A stretch of DNA of 7,886 nucleotides from an uncultured Bacilli bacterium (GCA_947628325.1 CANQZL010000072.1:1-7886), one strand, 5' to 3'; counted from the stretch's first letter, positions 1 to 7,378 are shown. Notes: generated from the sequence alone by a model not told the origin. Program-made: numbers and translations.

Positions 1-2288
1 TCAAGTAAACCTAAGTCATTTAAATCACTTAGTTTATCAACACCTTTTATTTGATTTAACATTTTATTAAATATATATCCCGTATTTTCTGAGTCGACAT
101 CAGCTCCATGGTGTTGCCCAACATAGACAACTATCGTTATACTTTTCTCACCAAAAGCATCTTCGTATTTTATTTCGATATCATTTTCAGCAGGATGTAA
201 TTTAATTACTTGATTATAATCTATTAATTTAATATCTTTTTTAGGAATAACCTCTAAAGTTATTTCTTCAGTTTTTGAAGCTTTGTGGATAACTTCTAAA
301 TGATACACATTACGATATTTTCTTACTCTTTCTTCGGTTGTTATATCTATATCATAATATTCTTGTTTTTCAATTGTTAATACAGGTTCTCCATCTATTG
401 AGATACTTTCAAATGACTCACCTATTTCACTATCAATAATATTTCTTAAAGATGCAGATTCATTAACAGATTCTTCATCATCCTCTTCAGCTTCTCCTGT
501 ATCTATTCCATAGAATTTACCTAAAGCTTTTAAACTATGTTTTTTTAAATCACGATTAATAACTCTTGATAACATTAAGGTATCTATAATAGGATTTTCT
601 AATTTACCTAAATTATATTTATAATAAGCCATATCAAGCATATTTTTATCAAATTTAGCATTATGAGCTACTAATGGTAAATCTGCTATCCATTCTTTAA
701 ATCTTTTTACAACATTTTCTTCATTATCAGCATCTTTTACATCATCATCAGATATATCTGTAACTCTTGTAATTTGTTCATCTATATGATGATGAGGATT
801 TATAAGTTCATCAAAACGATCAATAACTTCTCCGTTATGAATTTTAACGCCACCTATTTCAATCATCGAATCACCAAGACCTGGATTAAAACCTGTTGTT
901 TCTGTATCGAATACAACATATGTATTACCTTGTAATTTATCATCATTAGGATTAAAACAAACATTTAAATATGATTCACACATTTCTAGTTCTGTACCAT
1001 AGCCAGCTTTAAAAAATTGTAAGTTTTCTTTTTCTTCTACAGCCTTAGCAATCATCTGTTCCATTTCCTGAATGCCTTCTTGATTATCACTACTTTTAAT
1101 TTCTTCTAAACTTTTCTTTAAGTCATCAATTTTAGCTTGAGCTTTTTTCTTTAAATTCTTATTAAAAGCTGTAACTTCTGTAAAGACATGAGGGAATGAC
1201 TGACAACAATCATGGTCAGTTATGGCTATACCTTTGTGTCCCCATTCCATGGCTTGTTTAACTAATTTGACTTCGTTACAAACTCCATCCATTTGACTCA
1301 TCATTGTATGAGCATGTAACTCAACACGTTTTTCTAGTTCTTCATCTACTCTTTTATAACTTGGAACATTTTCCATTTTCTTATAACTTCTAAAATTAAA
1401 GACTAAGTCTTTTTCAAAATTATCATATCTTACTTGACCTTTAAAGTTATACCAATTTCCATCAATTAATTCTTTAGACTTAGCTGTCATATCTTCTTCA
1501 TCTTTAGCAAAACATTTTGCTTTAATACTTGAAGTATTATCACTTATTTTTAAAGTTATTAAAAATATATCTCGACCATCTTTAGCTTTTAGTTTTGTAA
1601 ATTCTGAACCAAAAATATAGGCTTCTAAATTAACACTATTTTCTTCTCTATCAATACTATCAATAGTAACAATACCTTCACGTTTATAATCAACTTTCTT
1701 TTTAGCTTTCCAGCCACCATTACTATTAAATTGTTCTGGTTCCTCAAAAAACTCTATTTCAATTTTTTTATTGCGATCAGCTTCAATTTCTTCCTGAATT
1801 TTTTGTTCATTTTCTTTATTTATAGCTGTAGTAATTTCCATTTCATAAAAACCTAGTTCAATTAAGCCATTAACTAAGCCTTTTATTTCTTTTTGAAGCA
1901 TATCATATTCTTCACTTTTACTATCTAATTCAATTATTATAAAATCATCATCAATTGTAATGTTTTTATTTTCTAAAGATACTAAAGAAGGTCTTTTAGC
2001 TATTAATTCTCCTAATAATACTTTAAATGCTTCCAAGATATCTTCATCTTCCATACTATCATATACAAAATTAATATGGCATTTGCCTTGTCCTTTAATC
2101 CCTTTTTTAGCACAATTTATTAATTTTAAGGTGGCAATTGGATTAATTGGTTTATCATTTTGGATAAAGACTTCAAAACTTTTTTTATTTTTATTTAAAA
2201 TAACTCTTGAAATATAGGCATTATTAAAATTACCATCTGTATCTTCATATCCAACACTATCTAAGAATTTAAACATTTTCTCTTGCAT
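1..2288 (-). CDS. polC: DNA polymerase III alpha subunit, PolC type (3' end beyond the window)
   Basis: PolC is the main replicative polymerase of low-GC Firmicutes, carrying its own 3'-5' proofreading exonuclease. The start ATG is at 2288-2286, and 762 codons read without a stop to the window edge; the usual length is about 1,440 residues, so the polymerase core lies outside. Domains visible: an N-terminal domain (about 1-200); an OB-like domain (about 205-305); a PHP domain starting with ELHAHTMMSQMDG (HAH at 325-327) and TDHDCCQSFPH; and a DEDDh exonuclease inserted in the PHP domain. Exonuclease catalytic residues are D461 and E463 (FDTETTGF), D547 (AHNAKFD), and H727 and D732 (HHGADVD), so proofreading looks intact. 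About 128 extra residues (596-723) split the exonuclease before its last motif. The start is supported by SD AGGTG with a 5-base gap, overlapping the dnaE stop, which implies translational coupling. Four Trp codons, all TGG. Family certain; the meaning of the insertion is not. Confidence 0.96.
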   Translation of the reverse strand, partial: MQEKMFKFLDSVGYEDTDGNFNNAYISRVILNKNKKSFEVFIQNDKPINPIATLKLINCAKKGIKGQGKCHINFVYDSMEDEDILEAFKVLLGELIAKRPSLVSLENKNITIDDDFIIIELDSKSEEYDMLQKEIKGLVNGLIELGFYEMEITTAINKENEQKIQEEIEADRNKKIEIEFFEEPEQFNSNGGWKAKKKVDYKREGIVTIDSIDREENSVNLEAYIFGSEFTKLKAKDGRDIFLITLKISDNTSSIKAKCFAKDEEDMTAKSKELIDGNWYNFKGQVRYDNFEKDLVFNFRSYKKMENVPSYKRVDEELEKRVELHAHTMMSQMDGVCNEVKLVKQAMEWGHKGIAITDHDCCQSFPHVFTEVTAFNKNLKKKAQAKIDDLKKSLEEIKSSDNQEGIQEMEQMIAKAVEEKENLQFFKAGYGTELEMCESYLNVCFNPNDDKLQGNTYVVFDTETTGFNPGLGDSMIEIGGVKIHNGEVIDRFDELINPHHHIDEQITRVTDISDDDVKDADNEENVVKRFKEWIADLPLVAHNAKFDKNMLDMAYYKYNLGKLENPIIDTLMLSRVINRDLKKHSLKALGKFYGIDTGEAEEDDEESVNESASLRNIIDSEIGESFESISIDGEPVLTIEKQEYYDIDITTEERVRKYRNVYHLEVIHKASKTEEITLEVIPKKDIKLIDYNQVIKLHPAENDIEIKYEDAFGEKSITIVVYVGQHHGADVDSENTGYIFNKMLNQIKGVDKLSDLNDLGLL
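117..503 (-). other. Extra domain inserted inside the PolC exonuclease
   Basis: In ordinary PolC only about ten residues separate the helix ending in a motif like LCKKF from the QHHRAIYDAEATG motif that supplies the last catalytic His and Asp. Here LGKFYGI (ending at residue 595) and QHHGADVDSENTG (from residue 725) are separated by about 128 residues in a continuous reading frame. The insert begins with an acidic linker (GEAEEDDEESVNES). About 100 residues of alternating hydrophobic and polar residues follow, suggesting a beta-sandwich or Ig-like fold, with repeated short strands such as TEEITLEVIPK and KSITIVVYV. There are no cysteines. It lacks the Cys/Ser start and His-Asn end of an intein, so it should stay in the mature protein. 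The fold is inferred from the pattern only; the insertion itself is read directly. Confidence 0.85.
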
Positions 2289-2293
2289 TTTTT

Positions 2294-2299
2294 CACCTA
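2294..2299 (-). promoter_or_regulatory. polC ribosome binding site overlapping the dnaE stop codon
   Basis: On the minus strand the sequence is TAGGTGAAAAAATG. TAG is the dnaE stop, AGGTG is the Shine-Dalgarno, and five A residues separate it from the polC ATG at 2288. Ribosomes finishing dnaE would sit on the polC initiation site, so the two polymerases are probably translationally coupled. Confidence 0.8.
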
Positions 2300-5197
2300 C
2301 AATTTTTCTAAATTCATAACAACAATTTGATATTTATCCATTCGTTTGGTTACTTGACCTCTAATTTTTACTAAATCATCTTTTTTAATCATGGTTAAGA
2401 ATCTATTATTTTTAGGAAAAACAATAAAATCAGTACTACCCGTTTCATCGCTACCTAAAACAAAACCCATATCTTCTCCTTTTTTAGTTTTAATCTTCCT
2501 AATACTACCTATTATAACAACACTATCAACATATTTGTCAAAATAATTTTTAATTTTATTTATTTTCATAATACCTTCTTGATATTTGCTAGCAGGATGA
2601 TTAGTTACATAAAAACCAAAAGTACTTAATTCTCTACTCATAAGTTCATTTTCACTATATTCTGTTTCAACTTCATAATCTGGTTTCATTATTAAAGATT
2701 CGTCTAAGTCACTACATAAAGATGCATAATCTAATGCACTATCAATACTAGTATAAAGTGTTTTATGATTAATTTTAAAGTCTCTAAAAACATCAGCATC
2801 TATTAATGATTCTAAAGTCTTACGATTTACACTTTTACCATAAGTTCTAGCTACAAAGTCAAAGAAATCTTTATATTTACCATTAGTTTCTCTTTCTTTA
2901 ATAATTTCACTAACAGCAGAACCTCCAACGTTATGAATAGAATTTAAAGGAAGTAATAAAGCATTATCTTTTATTAAATAAAATTCTTTACTTACATTTA
3001 TATTAGGTTTAAAAACTAAAATATTTTTCTTTTTAGCTTCATCTATATATTCTTTAGTTTTAATATCACTACCAATACTCATATTAAGTAAATTAGCAAT
3101 AAAATATACAGGATAATTAGCTTTTAAATAAGCCATTTGATAGCCAATTAAAGCATATGATACGGAATGAGCTTTATTAAAACCATAATTAGCAAATTTA
3201 ACTATTAAATCATATACTTCATTAGCTTTTTCTTTTGAATAACCATTTGCTAAAGAACGTTTAACAAAAACATCTCTTTCATGTTCCATTACTTGAGCCT
3301 TTTTCTTACTCATAGCTCTTCTAATATTATCAGCTTCAGCAAATGTATAATTACCCATTTTAACTAAAACTTGCATAATTTGTTCTTGATATATCATAAT
3401 ACCATATGTTGAAGATAAAATACTTTCTAATGATGCATCAGGATATATAACTTTTTCTTTACCATTTTTCCTTTTAATATAGGTATCAATGTTTTGCATT
3501 GGTCCAGGTCTAAATAAAGCTACAGCAGCTATTAAATCAGCAAAACTATCGGGTTGTAACTTAGCTAAAAAATTCTTCATTCCAGAACTTTCAAATTGGA
3601 ATATTCCTTCCGTATCAACCTTTTTAAAAATATCAATAGTTTCTTTATCATCTAAAGATATGTCGGCTAAATTAATAAACTTACCTGTTTCATTTTGAAT
3701 TAATTCCAAAACATTTTGAATAATAGTTAAATTCCTTAAAGCTAAGAAGTCCATCTTTAGTAAACCTAAATCCTCTAAGTATTCCATTGTAACACCAGTT
3801 AAAATATCTTTACCATTAATACATATTGGTATAACATCATCTAAGGTTACAGAAGATATTACAACTCCAGCAGCATGGGTACTAATATGTCTTTTTAATC
3901 CTTCTAATTTAAAACTAATTTGATATACTCTTTTTATTTCATTATGAGAATTAACAAATTCTTTAACATATTTATTTTTTAAATTATCTACTAAAGAAGC
4001 TTTAGAATCTAATAAATTACTTAGCTTATCGATAAGGCTACTATCCACATTTAAGCATTTCCCAACATCACGGATGACTTGTCTAGCTCCTAAGGTCCCA
4101 AATGTCATAATATTAGATACTTTATCTGTTCCATATCTTTCTTTAACATAATTGATAACTTGATCTCTTTTAGTATATTCAAAATCTATATCAATATCAG
4201 GCATTGTAATACGTTCAGGATTTAAAAATCTTTCAAATAATAAGTCATATTTAATTGGATCAATATTTGTAATTCCAATAGAATAACTAACTAAAGAACC
4301 AGCTGCACTACCTCTTCCAGGTCCAACTAAAATATTATTTTTTTTAGCAAACTTAACGTAATCATAAACAATTAGAAAGTAATCAACAAAGCCCATTTTA
4401 TTAATTACATTTAGTTCCATTAGTAATCTATCACTATATTCTTTTGTTACATTATTATTAAGTCTTTTCTCTAAACCTTTTTTACATAATGAACATAAAT
4501 AAGCATATGAATCTTTAATATTAGAATCATAATGGGGAATATAATTTCCGTTTTTAGGTATAACCAAATCTATTAAATTAGCAAAGTCTTCTGTTGTCTT
4601 AATATCTTCTTCTTTAACTTCTTTTTCTAAATAGCTATCACTATATTTTTCTAAATCTTCTTCTAAACCAGTTTCTATTTCTCTTAATATTTTTAAATAT
4701 TTAACTTCTTGAAATTCATAAACACATATCTCATTAATATAAACAATATTTTTATTTATTAATGAAGCATTACTTTTTTCATAATCACTACTATATCCAA
4801 TATATAAATCTTTATATATTTTTTTTAGTTCATCATATATTTCAATACTATTATAAGGTAGTATACAAATTACATCTTTACTATAACTTTTTAAATCAAC
4901 ATAGTTTATTTCTCTTCCTTGAATAATTGTATTTACCTTAAGTAAACTTTGATAACCACTATAATTTTTAGCATATAAATATATATTATAATTACTAAAT
5001 TTTATATTTAACCCAATAATAGGTTTTATTTTATTATTTATACAATTATTATAAAAACATATACTACCAAATAAATTATCATCAAGTAAACCACAAGCCG
5101 TAATATTATGTTTTTTTAAGTATTCAATTAAGTCTGGTATTTTAATTAAACTCTTAAGTAAAGAATAATCACTTTTTATACCTAAAGGAATAAACAT
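2297..5197 (-). CDS. dnaE: DNA polymerase III alpha subunit, DnaE type
   Basis: This is the second, exonuclease-free replicative polymerase of Firmicutes, which in Bacillus extends RNA primers, mainly on the lagging strand, before handing over to PolC. It has 966 residues against about 1,115 in Bacillus. Visible in order: a degenerate PHP domain (about 1-225); GPGRGSAAGS (292-301); PDIDIDF with catalytic D334 and D336; THAAGVVIS; the third catalytic Asp, D483, in MDFLALRNLT; FRPGPMQN; YQEQIMQV; a helix-hairpin-helix around HNVGGSAVSEI; and a C-terminal OB domain over the last 80 or so residues. I chose the ATG at 5197 because MFIPLGIKSDYSLL aligns with the family N-terminus, AAGGGTGGT lies 6 bases upstream, and the predicted transcription start is about 5216. 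In-frame ATGs at 5254 and 5215 lie upstream of, or at, that point. All three PHP histidines of the FVHLHVHSEYSLL-type motif are replaced. The frame contains no Trp. Confidence 0.96.
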   Translation of the reverse strand: MFIPLGIKSDYSLLKSLIKIPDLIEYLKKHNITACGLLDDNLFGSICFYNNCINNKIKPIIGLNIKFSNYNIYLYAKNYSGYQSLLKVNTIIQGREINYVDLKSYSKDVICILPYNSIEIYDELKKIYKDLYIGYSSDYEKSNASLINKNIVYINEICVYEFQEVKYLKILREIETGLEEDLEKYSDSYLEKEVKEEDIKTTEDFANLIDLVIPKNGNYIPHYDSNIKDSYAYLCSLCKKGLEKRLNNNVTKEYSDRLLMELNVINKMGFVDYFLIVYDYVKFAKKNNILVGPGRGSAAGSLVSYSIGITNIDPIKYDLLFERFLNPERITMPDIDIDFEYTKRDQVINYVKERYGTDKVSNIMTFGTLGARQVIRDVGKCLNVDSSLIDKLSNLLDSKASLVDNLKNKYVKEFVNSHNEIKRVYQISFKLEGLKRHISTHAAGVVISSVTLDDVIPICINGKDILTGVTMEYLEDLGLLKMDFLALRNLTIIQNVLELIQNETGKFINLADISLDDKETIDIFKKVDTEGIFQFESSGMKNFLAKLQPDSFADLIAAVALFRPGPMQNIDTYIKRKNGKEKVIYPDASLESILSSTYGIMIYQEQIMQVLVKMGNYTFAEADNIRRAMSKKKAQVMEHERDVFVKRSLANGYSKEKANEVYDLIVKFANYGFNKAHSVSYALIGYQMAYLKANYPVYFIANLLNMSIGSDIKTKEYIDEAKKKNILVFKPNINVSKEFYLIKDNALLLPLNSIHNVGGSAVSEIIKERETNGKYKDFFDFVARTYGKSVNRKTLESLIDADVFRDFKINHKTLYTSIDSALDYASLCSDLDESLIMKPDYEVETEYSENELMSRELSTFGFYVTNHPASKYQEGIMKINKIKNYFDKYVDSVVIIGSIRKIKTKKGEDMGFVLGSDETGSTDFIVFPKNNRFLTMIKKDDLVKIRGQVTKRMDKYQIVVMNLEKL

Positions 5198-5203
5198 AAT
5201 ACT

Positions 5204-5212
5204 ACCACCCTT
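5204..5212 (-). promoter_or_regulatory. dnaE ribosome binding site
   Basis: AAGGGTGGT on the minus strand ends 6 bases before the ATG at 5197. It decides the dnaE start in favour of this ATG over the in-frame ATGs at 5215 and 5254. Confidence 0.75.
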
Positions 5213-5222
5213 CATAATTACA

Positions 5223-5251
5223 ATTATATCAAATATATTATAGTCTGTAAA
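5223..5251 (-). promoter_or_regulatory. Sigma-A-type promoter of dnaE-polC
   Basis: On the minus strand, -35 TTTACA (5251-5246) and a perfect -10 TATAAT (5228-5223) are separated by exactly 17 bases. Transcription would start near 5216, giving a leader of about 19 bases. It lies in the 110-base gap after the transglutaminase-like gene, so the polymerases can be transcribed independently of that gene. Read-through from upstream is also possible because no convincing terminator precedes it. Confidence 0.75.
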
Positions 5252-5261
5252 CAAATGTTTG
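5248..5261. promoter_or_regulatory. LexA (SOS) box-like palindrome over the dnaE -35
   Basis: The plus strand reads TAAACAAATGTTTG. Against the Firmicute LexA box CGAAC-N4-GTTCG, all six core bases (AAC and GTT) and one outer base match, 7 of 10 fixed positions. The site overlaps the -35 hexamer, where a repressor would block RNA polymerase. Bacillus subtilis DnaE has been reported to be SOS-inducible, which makes the placement plausible. Palindromes of this kind also arise by chance in AT-rich DNA, so this is only a candidate. Confidence 0.4.
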
Positions 5262-5307
5262 TATGATTTTGTATAAAAAATTTCTAAAGAAAAAGGATCT
5301 TACTATT

Positions 5308-6813
5308 TCATTTTGATTCTTCTTTTCTTTTATTATAAATTTCTCTTAATGTTCTTGTTAATTTAATTTCAGCTATTTCTTTATCTAAATTATTTTCTTT
5401 AACTTTCCTTTTAACTATTCTACTAATTTCATTCTTACTATATATTATTCCCCGATTAAAAATAGCAAAATACAATCTATTTTCTTCACTATCTAATTTA
5501 ATAAATTTTGAATTATATAAAATATCTATTAAACAATTAATATCAAATATATACTTTTTAGGATTACTATAATATTCATTTTTTCTTACAACATATAATG
5601 CTTTTAAAAAGGTAGATATTGGTATTGGCTTTTCAGCAAGTTCTTTTATATTTAGAAGTCTTTCTATTATTTCTTCAATATCAAAACTATTTTGATAAAA
5701 CATAGACATATATTCATTTAAACCACCATAAACTATTTCATGCATTCTTCTTACATGATATTTTAATAATTCTGGTAAAAAAGGGACTTCTCCATTTAAA
5801 TGAAAATTATTCTCTAATGCATATATATTATCAGTATCAAAGAAAGGATACATATTATAAGTAAAATTACCATTATCAAAACATTTTATTTGTTCATAAG
5901 TTCTTCCAAAATACATATATTTATTTAAAAAATTATTTCCATCATTAGCTTTTTTACAATCAAAAGTAGGATCAAAGAAATATAATCCTTTAATATGATA
6001 TTTAGGATCATCTATAAAGACTAAGGCTCTTGCATGTTGATGGTTTTCATCTTTAGTTGAATCTATAATATAAACCATTGCTTTAATATTTAATTTTTCC
6101 AATATTGTTACAAAGATATTAGCAAATCCTAAACATACTATTGAATTATTTAATAAAGATTGTGTCAAATCTCTAGACTTAGTTGGTTTTTCATATGAAG
6201 CTTCTTTTATATAGAGACGATCTCTTACTATGTCATAAACATGGATAAGTTCTTCTAAAGGACTATAATCAAACTCATTTATATAATTTACTATATTATC
6301 TATAATATCTAAACTCTTAGCAAATTCATCTAAAGATATAGAATCTTCATTTCCTTCAACTCTTGTTAAGACATTTTTCTTATCAAAAATTAATTGTAAT
6401 TTTTCTAAAATATCTCTGTTAAATGGTAATGGTTCTCTTATTAATATTTTTTTATCTTTTAATAGAGAATTAACTTCAAAAAATTTTTTTATATTACCAA
6501 AACTACCATATATTTCTATTTCTTTAGGATTTATAGCTTCACTTATAATTTGAGAAACATTATCACTAATATATTTATTAAATTTTTTATCTTCTTCATC
6601 TAAAGAAATACCTAGTTCATCTTCAATACTATAATATTTAATTGTATCAAGAATACTTAGTTTATTAACAACATCTTCATATTTAAAATTAGGAGATGTA
6701 AGAACGTCTATTCGACATATATCTTCATCTTCTTTATCATAAGAAAGAGCTAAACTAGTTTGTAAAATACTATCATATTCTTCACTTAATGAAATACTTA
6801 ATACTATTTTCAT
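5308..6813 (-). CDS. Cytoplasmic transglutaminase-like protein of unknown role
   Basis: This is a 501-residue protein without signal peptide or membrane segment. A transglutaminase-like (papain-fold) core lies at about 175-300, with the triad in the expected order and spacing: C227 in SIVCLGFANIF, H260 in HQHARALVFID, and D281 in YFFDPTFD. A helix with IHVYDIVRDRLYIKE and the segment SRDLTQSLL precede the Cys, as in Firmicute proteins of this type. Residues 1-170 and the lysine-rich C-terminus I do not recognise. The family includes crosslinking enzymes, proteases and amidases, so the reaction and substrate cannot be named. The start at 6813 is chosen over the in-frame ATG at 6825 because GGGGGA lies just upstream of it and the predicted transcription start (about 6831) is only 6 bases before the longer start. 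It stops at TGA. It lies upstream of dnaE on the same strand with a 110-base gap, which may be coincidence. Confidence 0.8.
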   Translation of the reverse strand: MKIVLSISLSEEYDSILQTSLALSYDKEDEDICRIDVLTSPNFKYEDVVNKLSILDTIKYYSIEDELGISLDEEDKKFNKYISDNVSQIISEAINPKEIEIYGSFGNIKKFFEVNSLLKDKKILIREPLPFNRDILEKLQLIFDKKNVLTRVEGNEDSISLDEFAKSLDIIDNIVNYINEFDYSPLEELIHVYDIVRDRLYIKEASYEKPTKSRDLTQSLLNNSIVCLGFANIFVTILEKLNIKAMVYIIDSTKDENHQHARALVFIDDPKYHIKGLYFFDPTFDCKKANDGNNFLNKYMYFGRTYEQIKCFDNGNFTYNMYPFFDTDNIYALENNFHLNGEVPFLPELLKYHVRRMHEIVYGGLNEYMSMFYQNSFDIEEIIERLLNIKELAEKPIPISTFLKALYVVRKNEYYSNPKKYIFDINCLIDILYNSKFIKLDSEENRLYFAIFNRGIIYSKNEISRIVKRKVKENNLDKEIAEIKLTRTLREIYNKRKEESK

Positions 6814-6837
6814 AAAATCCCCCATAAACTAAAAATG

Positions 6838-6866
6838 ATTTTACTACAATAGATTAAATTTTACAA
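6838..6866 (-). promoter_or_regulatory. Promoter of the transglutaminase-like gene
   Basis: On the minus strand, -35 TTGTAA (6866-6861) and -10 TAAAAT (6843-6838) are 17 bases apart. The predicted start near 6831 leaves an 18-base leader containing GGGGGA before the ATG at 6813. Its -35 lies 31 bases from the divergent rpmB -35, so the two promoters may influence each other. Confidence 0.6.
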
Positions 6867-6897
6867 TTATAAAAGCAGATGAAGATATATAAATTAT

Positions 6898-6926
6898 TTG
6901 ACTTTATCCCAATATTATGGTAAAGT
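6898..6926 (+). promoter_or_regulatory. Promoter of rpmB with extended -10
   Basis: TTGACT (6898-6903) and TAAAGT (6921-6926) are 17 bases apart, and TGG directly precedes the -10 (extended -10, TGn). Transcription would start near 6933, giving a leader of about 28 bases. This places the upstream in-frame TTG (6898) outside the message, so the L28 start is the ATG at 6961. Confidence 0.7.
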
Positions 6927-6960
6927 CTTTAATGAAATGATTTTTAAAGGAGGCGTAATT

Positions 6961-7137
6961 ATGACAAAAAAATTAAGTACTAAAAAACCTTTAACTGGTA
7001 ATAGAAGAAGTCATGCTTTAAATGCAACTAAGCATGCTCAAAAACCAAATCTTCAAAAAGTAACTATTAATGGTGAAAAAGTTATTCTATCTGCTAGAGA
7101 AGCTAGAACATTAAAAAAAGAAGAAAGAAGTTCTTAA
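6961..7137 (+). CDS. rpmB: Large ribosomal subunit protein bL28
   Basis: bL28 is a small basic protein of the 50S subunit. This one has 58 residues, close to the usual 60 or so. The family signature is clear: LTGNRRSHALNATK, KPNLQKV and the C-terminal SAREARTLKK. It has no cysteine, so it is the non-zinc-binding form. A strong SD, AAAGGAGG (6946-6953), lies 7 bases before the ATG, and the promoter position supports this start. The gene is a single transcription unit with its own promoter and terminator, divergent from the transglutaminase-like gene and convergent with rpoZ. Confidence 0.95.
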   Translation: MTKKLSTKKPLTGNRRSHALNATKHAQKPNLQKVTINGEKVILSAREARTLKKEERSS

Positions 7138-7138
7138 T

Positions 7139-7163
7139 AATTCCTATTTTTAGGAATTTTTTT
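7139..7163 (+). terminator. Intrinsic terminator of rpmB
   Basis: AATTCCTA and TAGGAATT form a perfect 8-bp stem around a TTTT loop, followed by more T residues, starting one base after the rpmB stop. Read in the opposite direction there is no T run, so it serves rpmB only. Confidence 0.85.
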
Positions 7164-7169
7164 ATATTT

Positions 7170-7209
7170 AAAAAGGATTAATTCTCTTTAATTGTAATTA
7201 ATCCTTTTT
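7170..7209 (-). terminator. Terminator of rpoZ overlapping its stop codon
   Basis: AAAAAGGATTAATT (7170-7183) and AATTAATCCTTTTT (7196-7209) form a perfect 14-bp stem with a 12-base loop. On the minus strand it ends in TTTTT beyond the rpoZ stop (7180-7178), so the 5' arm is coding sequence for the last rpoZ residues. The arms are symmetric A5/T5, so it could also stop rpmB read-through from the other side. Confidence 0.75.
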
Positions 7210-7378
7210 CTATTTCTTCTAAAGCTCTACCGAGTTCTTTTTTATTGACATATTCACTTTGTTTCATTTGAAAATGTTTATTTTCTAGCATTTGTTTACT
7301 TCTTCTAGATGCTATATGAACTAGTTTATACTTTGAATCGACAATATTTAATAGTTTGTCTATTGAAGGATATATCAC
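7178..7378 (-). CDS. rpoZ: RNA polymerase omega subunit
   Basis: Omega is the small subunit that binds the beta-prime chain and helps assemble core RNA polymerase. The protein has 66 residues, like Bacillus omega. Recognised by PSIDKLLNIVDSKYKLVHIA, the ASRRSKQM segment and ELGRALEEIEKGL. Two GTG codons could start it. I prefer GTG at 7378, giving MIYPSID, which aligns with MLDPSID of Bacillus omega and has AAGGG 10 bases upstream. The GTG at 7387 has that SD only 1 base away. In Bacillus rpoZ follows gmk; here it stands alone with its own promoter and terminator. Confidence 0.93.
   Translation of the reverse strand: MIYPSIDKLLNIVDSKYKLVHIASRRSKQMLENKHFQMKQSEYVNKKELGRALEEIEKGLITIKEN

Noticed and set aside
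117..503. Intein in PolC
   Set aside because: The insert does not start with Cys or Ser or end in His-Asn before a nucleophile, and shows no homing endonuclease motif. The flanking motif is not a typical intein site.
1960..2217. Plus-strand open frame of 85 codons
   Set aside because: It lies wholly inside polC on the other strand, has no ribosome binding site or recognisable family, and is explained by the polC codon pattern.
3489..3698. Plus-strand open frame of 69 codons
   Set aside because: It is antisense to the conserved core of dnaE with no initiation signal.
5275..5292. Terminator after the transglutaminase-like gene
   Set aside because: On the minus strand TTTC-TTTA-GAAA followed by six T gives only a 4-bp A/T-rich stem, too weak to call.
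5308..5310. Mycoplasma/Spiroplasma code in which TGA is Trp
   Set aside because: The four PolC Trp codons are all TGG, no gene contains an in-frame TGA, and the TGA at 5308-5310 is a plausible stop. In a code-4 AT-rich genome TGA would dominate.
6898..6960. N-terminal extension of bL28 from an upstream TTG
   Set aside because: That TTG is the -35 element, the predicted transcript starts near 6933, and the SD and homology point to the ATG at 6961.
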